Shown: positions 1 through 13,042, counted from the stretch's first letter. The stretch is DNA of 64,000 nucleotides from Mycobacterium sp. E2479 (GCF_001667925.1 NZ_LZJR01000059.1:1-64000); one strand, 5' to 3'. The notes: generated by a model from the sequence alone, not told the origin. Numbers and translations: made by a program.

Positions 1-426
1 GCTGTGGGCCTCCGGCAGCGCGTAGTGGGCGCCCGTGCCCGTGTCGGCGATGCCGGGGCCGGCCTCGCCGGGCGCTGGTATCACGACGATCGGACTTTCG
101 TCCGCCGCATGGGCGAAGGCGTCCCGCAAATGGGCGGCGGCGACCCGCCATCCGTTGGTCGGGAGATCAACGAGCGCGTAGATCAGCGCCCGGCCGGCGC
201 GCTGCGCCACGAGATCGCGGATGAGGCCGTGAGAGTTAACGCCGTCGGCGGCGCCCAGATCGGACACGCGGAGCACCGGCTCGTCCGCAAGCCGCTCCGC
301 TGCGGCCATCACCGCCGGGTGCGTCGCCTCGAAGCAGGCGCGTTGCGAGAGGGCGTGCCGCGCATAGTCGTCCGCCATGCTCGAGAGCTCGTGGCGACGT
401 GGCGGCGTGGTGCTTGCCTCCCGCAC
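1..426 (-). CDS. Partial class I SAM-dependent methyltransferase-like protein
   Basis: The gene runs off the left edge, so only the first 142 codons are visible. The GTG start at 426 is chosen because a GGAGGA Shine-Dalgarno lies just upstream; an in-frame ATG at 378 is the alternative. Residues 56-65 read DLGAADGVNS, which resembles motif I of the SABATH carboxyl methyltransferase fold (D-x-G-x-x-x-G-x-N). A run of about 40 residues before it could hold the usual N-terminal cap. This would make it a small-molecule carboxyl methyltransferase. The substrate cannot be told. The equivalent position in M. tuberculosis has no such gene that I recall, so it may be accessory. Confidence 0.6.
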   Translation of the reverse strand, partial: MREASTTPPRRHELSSMADDYARHALSQRACFEATHPAVMAAAERLADEPVLRVSDLGAADGVNSHGLIRDLVAQRAGRALIYALVDLPTNGWRVAAAHLRDAFAHAADESPIVVIPAPGEAGPGIADTGTGAHYALPEAHS

Positions 427-540
427 AGTTCCTCCGTGGTCCGGACGCCATAACAGGGCTTATCGTCCCACCGGGCACCGGGTCCGCCAAGCGCGACAAG
501 AGCAGGGCCACTGTTTGGAAATAGACCAAGTCTCGAACGC

Positions 541-1698
541 CTAGACGTCGGGCCGCAGCGGGTTGACCGCGAACTGGATCACCCGGTACGGCGCGGCAAC
601 GCGTGCCCGAGTGTCCCACTGGCTCACGAAGATTCGCAGCTCGTCAAGCGTCGAACCGGGCGAGATGTAACCGCCATACGGTTGCGCGAGCCGGTTGTCG
701 TAGGGCGCCGGCAGGCTCTCGGCCGGCTCCGGCCACTCGTCGTGCTGCACCACCGTGGTGACCGGCGCGTCGCCCAGCGACGTCGGGTCGTTGGCCACCC
801 GGACCTCCATGTTGCCGGTGACGGCATTGAAGTAGGACAGCACCGCCTTGCCGTCGATCTGCCGGATGCACAATTCGCCCACCGCGTCCGGCCACAGCGG
901 CGTCGGCGGCTTGCCCCAGCCCCCGCCCGGGCCCGCCGCCCAACCCTGCCACTTCGACCGGTCGGTGAACGCCTGCGGCGTCGCCCGATACAGCAGCACC
1001 GGGTCCCTGCGGGTGAAACTGTCGGCGACCATGTACACCCACCCGCCCGGTGAGTCCGGGGTCGGGATCGGGTCGTAGTAGCCGCTGATCTGGGTCTGCG
1101 AGCCGCCCTGGTACGACGCGGGTCGCTTGGATCCCGGGATGGTCTGCCAGCCCGAGCGCGCCGGTTCGGCGGTCACCAGCCGGGAGGTTTGCGGCTCGAG
1201 GTTCTTGGTCGTCGTCACCATCAGGTAGTTGCGCCGGTTGATCTGCACGACCCCGGCGGGCAGCTGCGAGGTTCCGGGCGGGGTGGGATCGGCCAGCAGC
1301 GGTTTGCTGACGCCGGTGACCCCGGTGTAGCGGACTCCGCCGGGGTCGTCGACGGAGGAGGTGTCGACGCGCAACGCGACCGGTGCGTACCAACCGCCGA
1401 ATCCGACCCCCTCACCGGCGAAGCTGTCACCGCACACTTGGAGCAACTCGGCGGGAAACTCGATGAACTCGCACAGGTCCGTCGCGCCGATGCCGTAGTC
1501 CACGGTCGGCGTGCCGGTTCCGGCGCTGGGACCGATGCGCAGCACCTGACCGGGCGCCAGCGGCTGCAGCACGGGCTCGGGGGCCGGTGCCGCCGGGTCG
1601 GCGCACGCGACGCTCATCCACTGCGGCAGAACCAAACAGACGGCCGACGCGGCGAACAGTGAGCACCGCGCGACCAAGCGAGTGTGGGTGATGCTCAC
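541..1698 (-). CDS. Secreted DUF4185-type conserved protein (Rv3707c-like)
   Basis: A 385-residue protein with a GTG start and an N-terminal hydrophobic stretch (about residues 9-33) ending near ACADPA, so it is probably exported. The mature part has many Trp, Gly and Tyr residues and repeated short beta-type segments, including GGWGKPPTPLW and GGWVYMVADSF. This fits the DUF4185 beta-propeller-like domain found in mycobacterial secreted proteins. It follows asd with only a few bases between, so it may be the last gene of the lysC-asd transcript. This matches the position of Rv3707c. No enzymatic activity can be assigned; a cell-envelope role is inferred from export only. Confidence 0.75.
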   Translation of the reverse strand: MSITHTRLVARCSLFAASAVCLVLPQWMSVACADPAAPAPEPVLQPLAPGQVLRIGPSAGTGTPTVDYGIGATDLCEFIEFPAELLQVCGDSFAGEGVGFGGWYAPVALRVDTSSVDDPGGVRYTGVTGVSKPLLADPTPPGTSQLPAGVVQINRRNYLMVTTTKNLEPQTSRLVTAEPARSGWQTIPGSKRPASYQGGSQTQISGYYDPIPTPDSPGGWVYMVADSFTRRDPVLLYRATPQAFTDRSKWQGWAAGPGGGWGKPPTPLWPDAVGELCIRQIDGKAVLSYFNAVTGNMEVRVANDPTSLGDAPVTTVVQHDEWPEPAESLPAPYDNRLAQPYGGYISPGSTLDELRIFVSQWDTRARVAAPYRVIQFAVNPLRPDV

Positions 1699-1705
1699 CC
1701 GCTTG

Positions 1706-4015
<2,310 letters not shown>

Positions 4016-4151
4016 GTTATTCCTGCCTCTCCGGCCTGAGCATTTGGTTTCGGCTATAAGTCCACAACAGAATACGTGTCGGTGCATGGTGATTTACGTC
4101 GCGATACCGCCCACCCGCGCCCCTGCATTCGCTGCGGTCTAGGCGCAATTT

Positions 4152-4178
4152 TTGCCTAAGCGCCAAAAGCGGTAAAGT
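4152..4178 (+). promoter_or_regulatory. Putative leuA leader promoter
   Basis: TTGCCT (4152-4157) and TAAAGT (4173-4178) are separated by 15 bases and lie just before the leader-peptide GTG at 4186. The spacing from the -10 box puts transcription start at or within a base of that GTG, which would make the leader mRNA leaderless, common in mycobacteria. The -35 spacing is short, so the -35 assignment is weaker than the -10. Confidence 0.4.
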
Positions 4179-4185
4179 TTTCAAC

Positions 4186-4227
4186 GTGCAGCGGGTGCTC
4201 CTCCTCGGACGCCGCGACGGGGTCTGA
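4186..4227 (+). CDS. leuA leader peptide with consecutive Leu codons
   Basis: A 13-codon frame reads M-Q-R-V-L-L-L-G-R-R-D-G-V and stops with TGA, 79 bases before leuA. Three consecutive CTC leucine codons (4198-4206) follow a valine codon, as expected of an attenuation sensor for leucyl-tRNA charging. No Shine-Dalgarno is visible, but the predicted transcription start falls at the GTG, so leaderless initiation is plausible. The peptide overlaps the first strand of the downstream RNA hairpins, which is the geometry needed for ribosome position to choose between structures. Confidence 0.65.
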   Translation: MQRVLLLGRRDGV

Positions 4228-4272
4228 TCCAGACCGGCTTCCCGTCGCGGGTGTTCGCGATGCGCCGGTCTG
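4212..4272 (+). promoter_or_regulatory. Leucine-responsive leader RNA with mutually exclusive stems
   Basis: CCGCGACGGG (4212-4221) is perfectly complementary to CCCGTCGCGG (4241-4250). CAGACCGGC (4230-4238) is perfectly complementary to GCCGGTCTG (4264-4272), and can also pair with GGTCTG (4221-4226). The 4230-4238 strand lies inside the first stem's loop, while its partner lies outside, so the two long stems compete or form a pseudoknot. A ribosome stalled at the Leu codons would cover the first strand. Comparative work has proposed a pseudoknotted leader for actinobacterial leuA genes. There is no clear U-run after the last stem, so control of translation is as likely as transcription termination. 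Confidence 0.6.
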
Positions 4273-4273
4273 A

Positions 4274-6172
<1,899 letters not shown>

Positions 6173-7165
6173 TCAAAACAGCGCCAGCTGCTGGTCCAGC
6201 GTGCTGGCGTCGGTGAATTCGTCCATGCTGGTGCCCCCGATGACGGCGCCGACGTAGTCCATGAACTCCGCATCGCAGATCACCGGCACCCCCAGTTGCC
6301 GGGCGAGGTAGCCCTTGCCCTGCTCGGCAGCGGGATCGTTGCAGACGACTAGCGAGGTCTCCCGGTCGACGGCCTCGGTGTAGGCCAGCCCGGCATGCAG
6401 GATGCGTTCCACGAGTTCCTCGTGGGTGCGGCCAACCTCGGCCGCGAGCGCCACGCGCATGCCCTGCACAAGCGGTCGGCCGCCCACGTAGGGGCCGGGG
6501 TTGAGATACGGACACGGCATCCGGGACGCCAGCACCTTGAGTGGTCGCAGCTCGTCATGGGTGACCCGGCCGTTCGGCCAGCGACGCCGGGTCACCGGAT
6601 GTATCGGCAACCAGATGTCGCTTTCGCGGGCCAGCTTGAGTGCCGAGGCCAGCACGCCGGTCAGCACCATCGCATCGTCGAAGGCGTCGTGCGGCCGCTC
6701 CTGGGTGACGCCCCAGTGCGCGGCGAGCGTCTCCAGCCGCAGGTTGTCGATGCCGAGGTCCAGCCGTCTGGCCAGCTCGACGGTGCACATCACACTGTCG
6801 ACCGGCAGCTCGGTCTCGGCCAGTTCTGCTTCGGCGGCAAGAAACGCGTAGTCGAACGCCACGTTGTGGGCGACCAATGTGCGACCGCGCAGCACCTCGG
6901 CCACGTCGCCGACGATGTCGGCGAACTGGGGCTGGTCTTCCAGCATGGCGGAGGTCAAGCCGTGCACGTGGGTGGGACCCGGGTCCACGCCGGGGTTGAG
7001 CAGGCTCACCACCGAATGTTCGACGTTGCCGTCGGCGTCCAGGCCGAGCGCCGCGACGCTGATGATCCGTGCCTGACCCGGCCGAAAGCCCGAGGTCTCG
7101 ACATCGACGACGGCCCAGCCCCCGTCCGGCTCGCTGGCCGGCCGTCCCCAGGACACCCCGCTCAT
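6173..7165 (-). CDS. dnaQ: DnaQ-like 3'-5' exonuclease with C-terminal BRCT domain
   Basis: A 330-residue protein starting at the ATG at 7165. The DEDDh exonuclease signature is complete: VVDVETSG supplies Asp21 and Glu23, HNVAFDYAFL the middle Asp, and RPHDAFDDA the final His and Asp. A BRCT-like domain fills about residues 240-325, a combination typical of actinobacterial DnaQ paralogues. In mycobacteria the replicative polymerase DnaE1 proofreads with its own PHP domain, so this protein is not needed as the epsilon subunit and may act in repair; that role is inferred. It is the equivalent of Rv3711c and converges on leuA with no gap. Confidence 0.9.
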   Translation of the reverse strand: MSGVSWGRPASEPDGGWAVVDVETSGFRPGQARIISVAALGLDADGNVEHSVVSLLNPGVDPGPTHVHGLTSAMLEDQPQFADIVGDVAEVLRGRTLVAHNVAFDYAFLAAEAELAETELPVDSVMCTVELARRLDLGIDNLRLETLAAHWGVTQERPHDAFDDAMVLTGVLASALKLARESDIWLPIHPVTRRRWPNGRVTHDELRPLKVLASRMPCPYLNPGPYVGGRPLVQGMRVALAAEVGRTHEELVERILHAGLAYTEAVDRETSLVVCNDPAAEQGKGYLARQLGVPVICDAEFMDYVGAVIGGTSMDEFTDASTLDQQLALF

Positions 7166-7236
7166 GCACTGAGGATGGCACGGGCGACCGACATCGCCTG
7201 TTCGTTGCGCGCCGTGTCGGGCGATGGAATTACGCC

Positions 7237-7339
7237 GGGCGACCCGCCGCGCCCGGCGACAACCGCCGCGCTTGCGATCGCCTGAAATAACGCGGGCGAC
7301 CCGCCGCGCCCGGCGACAACCGCCGCGCTTGCGATCGCC
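7237..7339. repeat. Two tandem copies of a 46-bp palindromic repeat
   Basis: Positions 7237-7282 and 7294-7339 are identical over 46 bases, with a 57-base period. Each unit begins GGGCGACCCG and ends GCTTGCGATCGCC, with a GC-rich core of CGCCCGGC. The flanks also match partly (GAATTACGC and GAAATAACGC), so a longer unit was probably duplicated. Related single copies lie at 15836 and 19161. The copies sit in the gap between the divergent dnaQ-like gene and murT. Confidence 0.8.
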
Positions 7340-7382
7340 CTGGAAGTCGAAACCGGTGGGGGCGCGCATTTAAACTTCCCGG

Positions 7383-8612
7383 GTGGTTACCACCCGTGCC
7401 CGTCTGGCCCTCGCCGCAGGAGCGAGTGCGCGCTGGGCGTCGCGGGTGACCGGGCGCGGGGCCGGGGCGATGATCGGCGGCCTCATCGCGCTGGCGCTGG
7501 ACCGCTCGGTGCTCCGGCAACTCGCCGTCGGACGGCGCACCATCATCGTCACCGGCACCAACGGCAAATCCACCACCACGAGGATGACGTCGGCCGCCCT
7601 GGCGACGCTGGGTGCGGTCGCCACCAACGCCGAGGGCGCCAACATGGACGCCGGCCTGGTCGCGGCGCTGGCCGGCAGCCGCGATGCATCCCTGGCGGCC
7701 CTCGAAGTCGACGAAATGCACGTCCCGCACGTATCCGACGCCGTCGAACCCAGCGTCGTCGTACTGCTCAACCTTTCACGCGACCAGCTGGACCGGGTCG
7801 GCGAGATCAACGTCATCGAGCGGACCCTGCGCACCGGGCTGGCCCGGCACCCCACGGCGGTGGTCGTCGCCAACTGCGACGACGTGCTGATGACGTCGGC
7901 GGCGTACGACAGTGCCAACGTGATTTGGGTGGCCGCGGGCGGTTCGTGGTCGAACGACTCGGTCAGCTGCCCGCGCAGCGGCGAGATCATCGTCCGCGAC
8001 CGGGGTCACTGGTATTCCACCGGCGCGGACTTCAAACGGCCCAGCCCGCAATGGTGGTTCGACGACGACACCCTCTACGGGCCCGACGGCCTGGCCCTGC
8101 CGATGCGGCTGGCGCTGCCCGGCGCGGTCAATCGGGGCAACGCCGCCCAGGCCGTCGCGGCCGCGGTCGCATTGGGCGCCGATCCCGCATCGGCGGTGGC
8201 GGCCGTGTCGGCTGTCGACGAGGTCTCGGGCCGTTATCGGACCGTCCGCGTCGGCGCGCACGAGGTGCGCGTCCTGCTGGCCAAAAACCCGGCGGGCTGG
8301 CAGGAGGCGCTGTCGATGGTGGACAAGCATGTTGCCGGGGTGGTCATCTCGGTCAACGGCCAGGTGCCCGACGGAGAAGATTTGTCGTGGCTCTGGGATG
8401 TGCGATTCGAGCACTTCGATGAAACCGAAGTCGTAGCCGCCGGCGAGCGCGGCACCGACTTGGCGGTGCGTCTGGCATACGCGGGCGTCGAGCACACCCT
8501 GGTGCACGACACGGTCGCCGCGATCGCGTCGTGCCCGCCCGGGCGGGTGGAGGTCGTCGCCAACTACACCGCGTTCCTGCAGCTGCAACGAGCATTGGCG
8601 CACCATGGCTGA
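7383..8612 (+). CDS. murT: Lipid II isoglutaminyl synthase, MurT subunit
   Basis: Mur-ligase subunit of the MurT-GatD complex that amidates the D-glutamate of lipid II to D-isoglutamine at the membrane. The GTG start gives 409 residues. The ATP loop VTGTNGKSTTTRM is at about 56-68, followed by a Mur ligase middle domain and a C-terminal DUF1727 domain that contacts GatD. In staphylococcal MurT a four-cysteine ribbon sits in the middle domain. Here the corresponding segment begins CPRSGE and continues GHWYSTGADFKRP, so only the first cysteine remains. The gene overlaps gatD by eight bases, consistent with coupled translation of the two subunits. Confidence 0.94.
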   Translation: MVTTRARLALAAGASARWASRVTGRGAGAMIGGLIALALDRSVLRQLAVGRRTIIVTGTNGKSTTTRMTSAALATLGAVATNAEGANMDAGLVAALAGSRDASLAALEVDEMHVPHVSDAVEPSVVVLLNLSRDQLDRVGEINVIERTLRTGLARHPTAVVVANCDDVLMTSAAYDSANVIWVAAGGSWSNDSVSCPRSGEIIVRDRGHWYSTGADFKRPSPQWWFDDDTLYGPDGLALPMRLALPGAVNRGNAAQAVAAAVALGADPASAVAAVSAVDEVSGRYRTVRVGAHEVRVLLAKNPAGWQEALSMVDKHVAGVVISVNGQVPDGEDLSWLWDVRFEHFDETEVVAAGERGTDLAVRLAYAGVEHTLVHDTVAAIASCPPGRVEVVANYTAFLQLQRALAHHG

Positions 8613-9312
8613 CTCGACGGTGCGGATCGGGTTGGTGCTGCCCGACGTCATGGGCACCTATGGCGACGGCGGCAACGCGCTGGTCTTGCGGCAACGACTT
8701 CGGCTGCGCGGGATCGCCGCCGAGATCGTCGAGATCACGCTGGCCGACGCGGTGCCCGAGTCGTTGGATCTCTACACGCTGGGCGGAGCCGAGGATTACG
8801 CGCAACGCCTGGCCACCCGGCACCTGGTCAAGCACCCGGGCCTGCAGCGCGCTGCCGAAAGGGGTGCTCCGGTGCTGGCGATCTGTGCGGCCGTGCAGGT
8901 GCTCGGGCACTGGTATGAAACGTCGGCCGGGGAACGCGTCGACGGCGTGGGCATGCTGGACGCGACGACGTCACCGCAAGAGGCGCGCACCATCGGCGAG
9001 CTGGCGACCAAACCGCTGCTGGCGGGCCTGACCGAGCGTCTCACCGGTTTCGAAAACCACCGAGGGGGCACCGTGCTGGGTCCGGCGGCGTCGCCGCTGG
9101 GCGCGGTTGTCAAGGGCGTGGGCAACCGGGCAGGCGACGGCTTCGACGGCGCGGTGCAGGGCAGCGTCGTTGCGACATACATGCACGGGCCCTGCCTGGC
9201 CCGCAACCCGGAGCTGGCCGATCTGCTGCTCAGCCAGGTGGTCGGCGGGCTGGCTCCGCTAAAACTTCCCGAGGTGGACTTGCTGCGCCGCGAGCGGTTA
9301 GCCGCGCGCTGA
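8605..9312 (+). CDS. gatD: Lipid II isoglutaminyl synthase, GatD glutamine amidotransferase subunit
   Basis: Releases ammonia from glutamine for MurT. The 235-residue protein is a class I, CobB/CobQ-like amidotransferase. The nucleophile is in LAICAAVQVLG (Cys94, the same number as in the characterised staphylococcal enzyme), the oxyanion region is in LGGAEDYAQRL, and the histidine is in ATYMHGPCLARNPELAD. It starts inside the end of murT and is the last gene of this two-gene unit. M. tuberculosis annotation calls the orthologue cobQ2, but pairing with MurT makes cobalamin synthesis unlikely. Confidence 0.94.
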   Translation: MADSTVRIGLVLPDVMGTYGDGGNALVLRQRLRLRGIAAEIVEITLADAVPESLDLYTLGGAEDYAQRLATRHLVKHPGLQRAAERGAPVLAICAAVQVLGHWYETSAGERVDGVGMLDATTSPQEARTIGELATKPLLAGLTERLTGFENHRGGTVLGPAASPLGAVVKGVGNRAGDGFDGAVQGSVVATYMHGPCLARNPELADLLLSQVVGGLAPLKLPEVDLLRRERLAAR

Positions 9313-9359
9313 GGCACGACCGGTTCCGTGCAGCAAAGTTGTGGGTACGCGACGTGTCA

Positions 9360-10739
9360 ATGAGCATCCGACGCGTCCGGCACGGCACAGGCACTGACTC
9401 CCGGGGCACCGGTTCGACGATGCGCCGGGACACACTGGCGACTGCCATCGGCAATTTCATGGAGTGGTACGACTTCGGCGTCTACGGCTACATCGCGACC
9501 ACCATTGCGCAGGTCTTCTATCCCGGCAATAGCGTCAGCGCGGTCCATCTCATCGCGACCTTCAGCACGCTGGCGGCGGCGTATGTGGTGCGCCCGCTCG
9601 GCGGGTTCGTCCTCGGCCCGCTCGGGGATCGCGTCGGGCGCAAGCGGGTTCTGGTGATCACAATCCTGCTGATGGCGGTGGGTACCACCATGACCGGCTT
9701 GCTGCCCGGCTACAGCACCATCGGCATCTGGGCGCCGATCCTCCTGCTGGTCGCGCGGATCTTTCAAGGCCTGTCTACCGGCGGCGAGTTTGTCGGCGCC
9801 ATGACCTATCTGGTCGAGCGGGCCCCCGACCGCAAGCGGGGCATGATGGTCGGGTTCCTTCCGCTGGGCAACCTGGTCGGCTTCGTGCTCGCCGGCCTGC
9901 TGGTGACCGCATTGCAGGCCTCGCTGCCAAGCCACTCGATGCTGGTGTGGGGCTGGCGGATTCCGCTGTTGCTGGGAGCGCCCTTGGGGGTCCTCGCTCT
10001 CTACTTGCGGCTGCGGATCGAGGAGTCACCCGCCTACAAACTGGTGAGCGACAACACCGATACGCCAGTTGAGCGCGGCTGGCAGCAGATTCGCAGCACA
10101 GTGGTGGAGCAGTGGAGGCCGATGGTGGTCTGCGCGGCAATTGTGGTGGCCTCACAGGTGCCCGACTTCATGCTCACCGGCTACTTACCGACATACCTCA
10201 AAGTGGTTGTGCACGTGGGTAATACGCCCAGCCTGGTGATAATCGTCGCAACGTTGGCGATCCTGATGGCCGCAGTGGTGTTCGTCGCCATGTTGTCCGA
10301 CCGTATCGGCGTCAAACCGATCATGTGGACTGGCTGCGGATTGCTCGTTTTGGCGTCGGTCCCGGCATTCTTGCTGATGCGCTTCGGCGGTGTCTTTCCG
10401 TTGATCTTCATCGGCGTGCTGCTCGTCGGGCTGATGGAACTATGTTTCGACAGCACCACCCCCGCGGCGCTGCCCGCGCTGTTCCCGACCAGGGTGCGCA
10501 ATGGGGCCCTGGCAATTTCGTACAACATCGCACTCTCAACCGTGGGCGGAACCACCCCGGTGATCGCTCAAGCGCTGATATCCCGCACCGGCAGCGCCAT
10601 GGTGCCGGCCTACATGCTGATCTTGGCGGGCCTGGTGGGGACGGTCGCCGTTCGATTCATGCCGGAAGTCGCCGGCAAACCGCTGCCGGGATCGGGGCCC
10701 GCAGTCGAAAGCGACGCCGGCGAGTTGGCCGGCGCGTGA
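9360..10739 (+). CDS. MFS transporter, metabolite:H+ symporter (ProP/KgtP-like) family
   Basis: A twelve-helix major facilitator of about 459 residues. The start is uncertain: TTG at 9339, ATG at 9360 and ATG at 9420 are in frame and none has a good Shine-Dalgarno; the sequence MRRDTLATAIGNFMEWYDFG from the last ATG is the classic N-terminus of this family. GPLGDRVGRKRV between helices 2 and 3 is the MFS signature, and LSDRIGVKP is the matching motif in the second half. Family members import dicarboxylates, proline/betaine or shikimate with protons. The substrate is unknown. The gene stands between gatD and recR, where M. tuberculosis has a different gene, so it is probably an insertion. Confidence 0.85.
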   Translation: MSIRRVRHGTGTDSRGTGSTMRRDTLATAIGNFMEWYDFGVYGYIATTIAQVFYPGNSVSAVHLIATFSTLAAAYVVRPLGGFVLGPLGDRVGRKRVLVITILLMAVGTTMTGLLPGYSTIGIWAPILLLVARIFQGLSTGGEFVGAMTYLVERAPDRKRGMMVGFLPLGNLVGFVLAGLLVTALQASLPSHSMLVWGWRIPLLLGAPLGVLALYLRLRIEESPAYKLVSDNTDTPVERGWQQIRSTVVEQWRPMVVCAAIVVASQVPDFMLTGYLPTYLKVVVHVGNTPSLVIIVATLAILMAAVVFVAMLSDRIGVKPIMWTGCGLLVLASVPAFLLMRFGGVFPLIFIGVLLVGLMELCFDSTTPAALPALFPTRVRNGALAISYNIALSTVGGTTPVIAQALISRTGSAMVPAYMLILAGLVGTVAVRFMPEVAGKPLPGSGPAVESDAGELAGA

Positions 10740-10758
10740 GAGCTTGCGAGCCGGTGTT

Positions 10759-11370
10759 CTAAACCATGGCCCGGCGGCCGGCGAGCGCACGGCCGAGCGT
10801 CAGTTCGTCAGCGAACTCCAAGTCACCGCCCATCGGCAGCCCCGATGCGATCCGAGTCACGGTCAGGCCGGGGATGTCGCGCAGCATCCGCACCAGGTAG
10901 GTGGCCGTCGCTTCGCCTTCGGTGTTCGGGTCGGTGGCAATGATCACCTCGGTGATGTCGACGTCGTCGACCCGCTCCCCGATCCGGCTCAGCAGCTCGC
11001 GGATCCGCAGCTGATCGGGTCCCACGCCGGATAACGGATCGAGCGCACCGCCCAGCACGTGGTAGCGGCCACGGAATTCGCGGGTGCGCTCGACGGCCTG
11101 AACGTCTTTGGGCTCCTCGACGACGCACACCTGCGAGCCGTCCCGGCGGGGATCCGCGCAGATCCGGCAGCGCTCGTTGTCCGAGACGTTGCCGCACACC
11201 ACACAGAACCGCACCCCGTCACGGACCTTCGCCAGCACCGCGGTCAGCCGGTCGATATCCGGCGGTTCAACCGACAACAGGTGAAAGGCGATGCGCTGGG
11301 CGCTCTTGGGCCCGATGCCCGGCAGCCTGCCGAGCTCGTCGATCAAGTCCTGAACGGGTCCTTCGAACAT
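10759..11370 (-). CDS. recR: Recombination mediator RecR
   Basis: Acts with RecO and RecF to load RecA at single-strand gaps. The 203-residue protein has the N-terminal helix-hairpin-helix ([17 protein letters not shown], about 16-32), the four-cysteine zinc finger at Cys56, Cys59, Cys68 and Cys71, and the Toprim domain with [12 protein letters not shown] and [15 protein letters not shown]. Length is normal. It lies 14 bases downstream of the YbaB-like gene, and this pair (with dnaX nearby) is conserved across bacteria, suggesting a shared transcript. Confidence 0.96.
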   Translation of the reverse strand: MFEGPVQDLIDELGRLPGIGPKSAQRIAFHLLSVEPPDIDRLTAVLAKVRDGVRFCVVCGNVSDNERCRICADPRRDGSQVCVVEEPKDVQAVERTREFRGRYHVLGGALDPLSGVGPDQLRIRELLSRIGERVDDVDITEVIIATDPNTEGEATATYLVRMLRDIPGLTVTRIASGLPMGGDLEFADELTLGRALAGRRAMV

Positions 11371-11384
11371 GTTGGTCGCGCGGC

Positions 11385-11729
11385 CTAGAGTCCCTGCGTC
11401 GGGGCGGGCGGTTGTCCTGTCGGCGGGCCGAAGCCGCCCGCCAGCGACCCCAGCCGTTCCTGGGCCATCCGGGTGACCTGTTTGGACGCATCACCCATGG
11501 CGCCGACGATCAGGTCCTGCAAGGTCTCGACGTCAGACGGGTCGACGACGGAGGGATCGATCTTCACCGCGACCACTTCGCCGCTGCCCTTGACGACGAC
11601 CTCGACCAAGCCTCCACCGGCCTGACCATGCACCTCGGCGTTCGCCAGTTGTTGCTGCGCCTCCATGAGCTTTTGCTGCATCTGCTGCGCTTGGGCCAGC
11701 AGCGCCGACATATCGCCTCCGGGTTGCAT
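11385..11729 (-). CDS. YbaB/EbfC family nucleoid-associated protein
   Basis: A 114-residue protein with the YbaB layout: an N-terminal coiled segment rich in Gln and Met ([20 protein letters not shown], about 6-25), the glycine-rich strand [22 protein letters not shown], and a C-terminal Pro/Gly-rich tail. Family members form dimers that bind DNA and cluster with recR. The ATG at 11729 is preceded by GAGGGGATTGTC. It equals Rv3716c. A role in nucleoid organisation or repair is inferred from the family. Confidence 0.9.
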   Translation of the reverse strand: MQPGGDMSALLAQAQQMQQKLMEAQQQLANAEVHGQAGGGLVEVVVKGSGEVVAVKIDPSVVDPSDVETLQDLIVGAMGDASKQVTRMAQERLGSLAGGFGPPTGQPPAPTQGL

Positions 11730-11827
11730 GACAATCCCCTCGCATCTTGGTCTCGAGTTGGTTTCGCTCGTGAGTCTCCGGCGATTCGAAACTCCCAGCG
11801 TAGACCGCGCGGCGTTAGCTTTGCGCC

Positions 11828-12589
11828 GTGGACCTACGACTGAGCAGACGTGTCGGGATCAAATTGGCGGCCGGTGTGCTCGCCGCTGCTTCGACGGCGA
11901 TCATGCCGACCGCGACGGCGGTCCCATCCAACATCGCCGGCATGGTGGTCTTCATCGATCCGGGACACAACGGCTCCAACGATGGCTCCATCAACCGCCA
12001 GGTGCCCACCGGTCGCGGTGGCACCAAAGACTGCCAGACCAGCGGGACGGCCACCAACAGCGGCTTTATGGAGCACACCTTCACCTGGGACACCGCGCTG
12101 CGCGTGCGCGCCGCGTTGAACGCCCTGGGCGTGCGTACCGCTCTGTCCCGCGCCAACGACAACGGCCTGGGACCATGTGTCGACGAACGCGCTAATGCGG
12201 CCAACGCGCTGCATCCCAACGCGGTCCTGTCCATCCACGCCGACGGTGGGCCGCCATCCGGCCGGGGATTCCACGTCAACTACTCGGCGCCGCCGCTCAA
12301 CCAGGTGCAGGCGGGCCCATCGGTGCAGTACGCGCGGATCATGCGCGACCAGATGCAGGCCTCGGGGATCCCGCCGGCCAACTACATCGGCCAGAACGGT
12401 CTTTACGGCCGCTCGGACCTGACCGGCCTGAATCTGGCGCAGTACCCGTCGATCCTGGTCGAGTGCGGCAACATGAAGAATCCCGCGGACTCGACGCTGA
12501 TGGAGTCCGCGGAGGGCCGGCAGAAGTACGCCGACGCGCTGGTCCGCGGTGTCGCGGGCTTCCTCGCCTCACAGGGCCAGGCTCGCTGA
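11828..12589 (+). CDS. Exported N-acetylmuramoyl-L-alanine amidase (Rv3717-like)
   Basis: Zinc amidase of the AmiA/amidase_3 family that cuts the bond between muramic acid and the stem peptide. The GTG start gives 253 residues with an N-terminal hydrophobic export signal (about 10-31). Zinc ligands and catalytic residues are visible as His47 (IDPGHNGS), Glu82 (GFMEHTF), His137 (LSIHADG) and Glu212 (LVECGNMKN). The segment [13 protein letters not shown] matches the flap seen in the M. tuberculosis enzyme. Cys69 and Cys117 may form its disulfide. No cell-wall-binding domain is attached. The gene is divergent from the YbaB-like gene and stands alone. Confidence 0.93.
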   Translation: MDLRLSRRVGIKLAAGVLAAASTAIMPTATAVPSNIAGMVVFIDPGHNGSNDGSINRQVPTGRGGTKDCQTSGTATNSGFMEHTFTWDTALRVRAALNALGVRTALSRANDNGLGPCVDERANAANALHPNAVLSIHADGGPPSGRGFHVNYSAPPLNQVQAGPSVQYARIMRDQMQASGIPPANYIGQNGLYGRSDLTGLNLAQYPSILVECGNMKNPADSTLMESAEGRQKYADALVRGVAGFLASQGQAR

Positions 12590-12604
12590 CTGCGCGGCGC
12601 TAAC

Positions 12605-13042
12605 TCAGCCTTCCAGTTCCTTCTTCAAATTGGCCAGCACCTCGCCCTGAATCCTCTTGAGCCCCAACGGTGCAAAGGTCTTCTCGAAGAAGCCCTTCAC
12701 ACCGCCGGCACCGGTCCACGTGGTCTTCACAGTGACGCTGGAGCCGGGTCCGGCCGGAGCGACCGTCCAGTTGATCACCATCGACGAGTTCGCATCCTTT
12801 TCGATCACGGTATGTCCAGCCACATCGACGTTGACCTGCACGTCGCGCACCCGCGATTTGGTGGCCTGCAGCTTCCACTTGGCGACGGTGCCGGACCCCT
12901 GCCCACCCTGCAGTACCTGGTAGTCGCTGTACTGCGGGGAGAGGATCTTGGGACGGACAGTCTGATAGTCCGCGACGGCGGCCAGGGTTGCCGCAGGCTC
13001 CGCGTTGATCAAGATGGTGCTGTCTGCGCTCACCTGTGCCAA
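12605..13042 (-). CDS. SRPBCC (START-like) family protein
   Basis: A 145-residue START/Bet v1-like protein with a deep ligand pocket fold. The TTG start at 13042 is supported by a strong GAGGAGG seven bases upstream. The N-terminus DSTILINAEPAATLAAVADY is typical of polyketide-cyclase/dehydrase-like SRPBCC proteins, and KTTWTGAGGVKGFFEKTFAPLG forms the C-terminal helix region. It corresponds to Rv3718c. It converges on the amidase and is divergent from the FAD oxidase. A lipid-binding role is possible but not shown by the sequence. Confidence 0.85.
   Translation of the reverse strand: MAQVSADSTILINAEPAATLAAVADYQTVRPKILSPQYSDYQVLQGGQGSGTVAKWKLQATKSRVRDVQVNVDVAGHTVIEKDANSSMVINWTVAPAGPGSSVTVKTTWTGAGGVKGFFEKTFAPLGLKRIQGEVLANLKKELEG

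Noticed and set aside
4..453. Long open frame on the plus strand
   Set aside because: It is antisense to the methyltransferase-like gene, Arg-rich with no recognisable domain. The minus frame has the motif and a good ribosome binding site.
7237..7339. Possible start of a CRISPR array (46-bp repeats, 11-base spacing)
   Set aside because: Only two units, the interval is 11 bases, and related copies are scattered elsewhere in both orientations. This is a tandem pair of a dispersed repeat.
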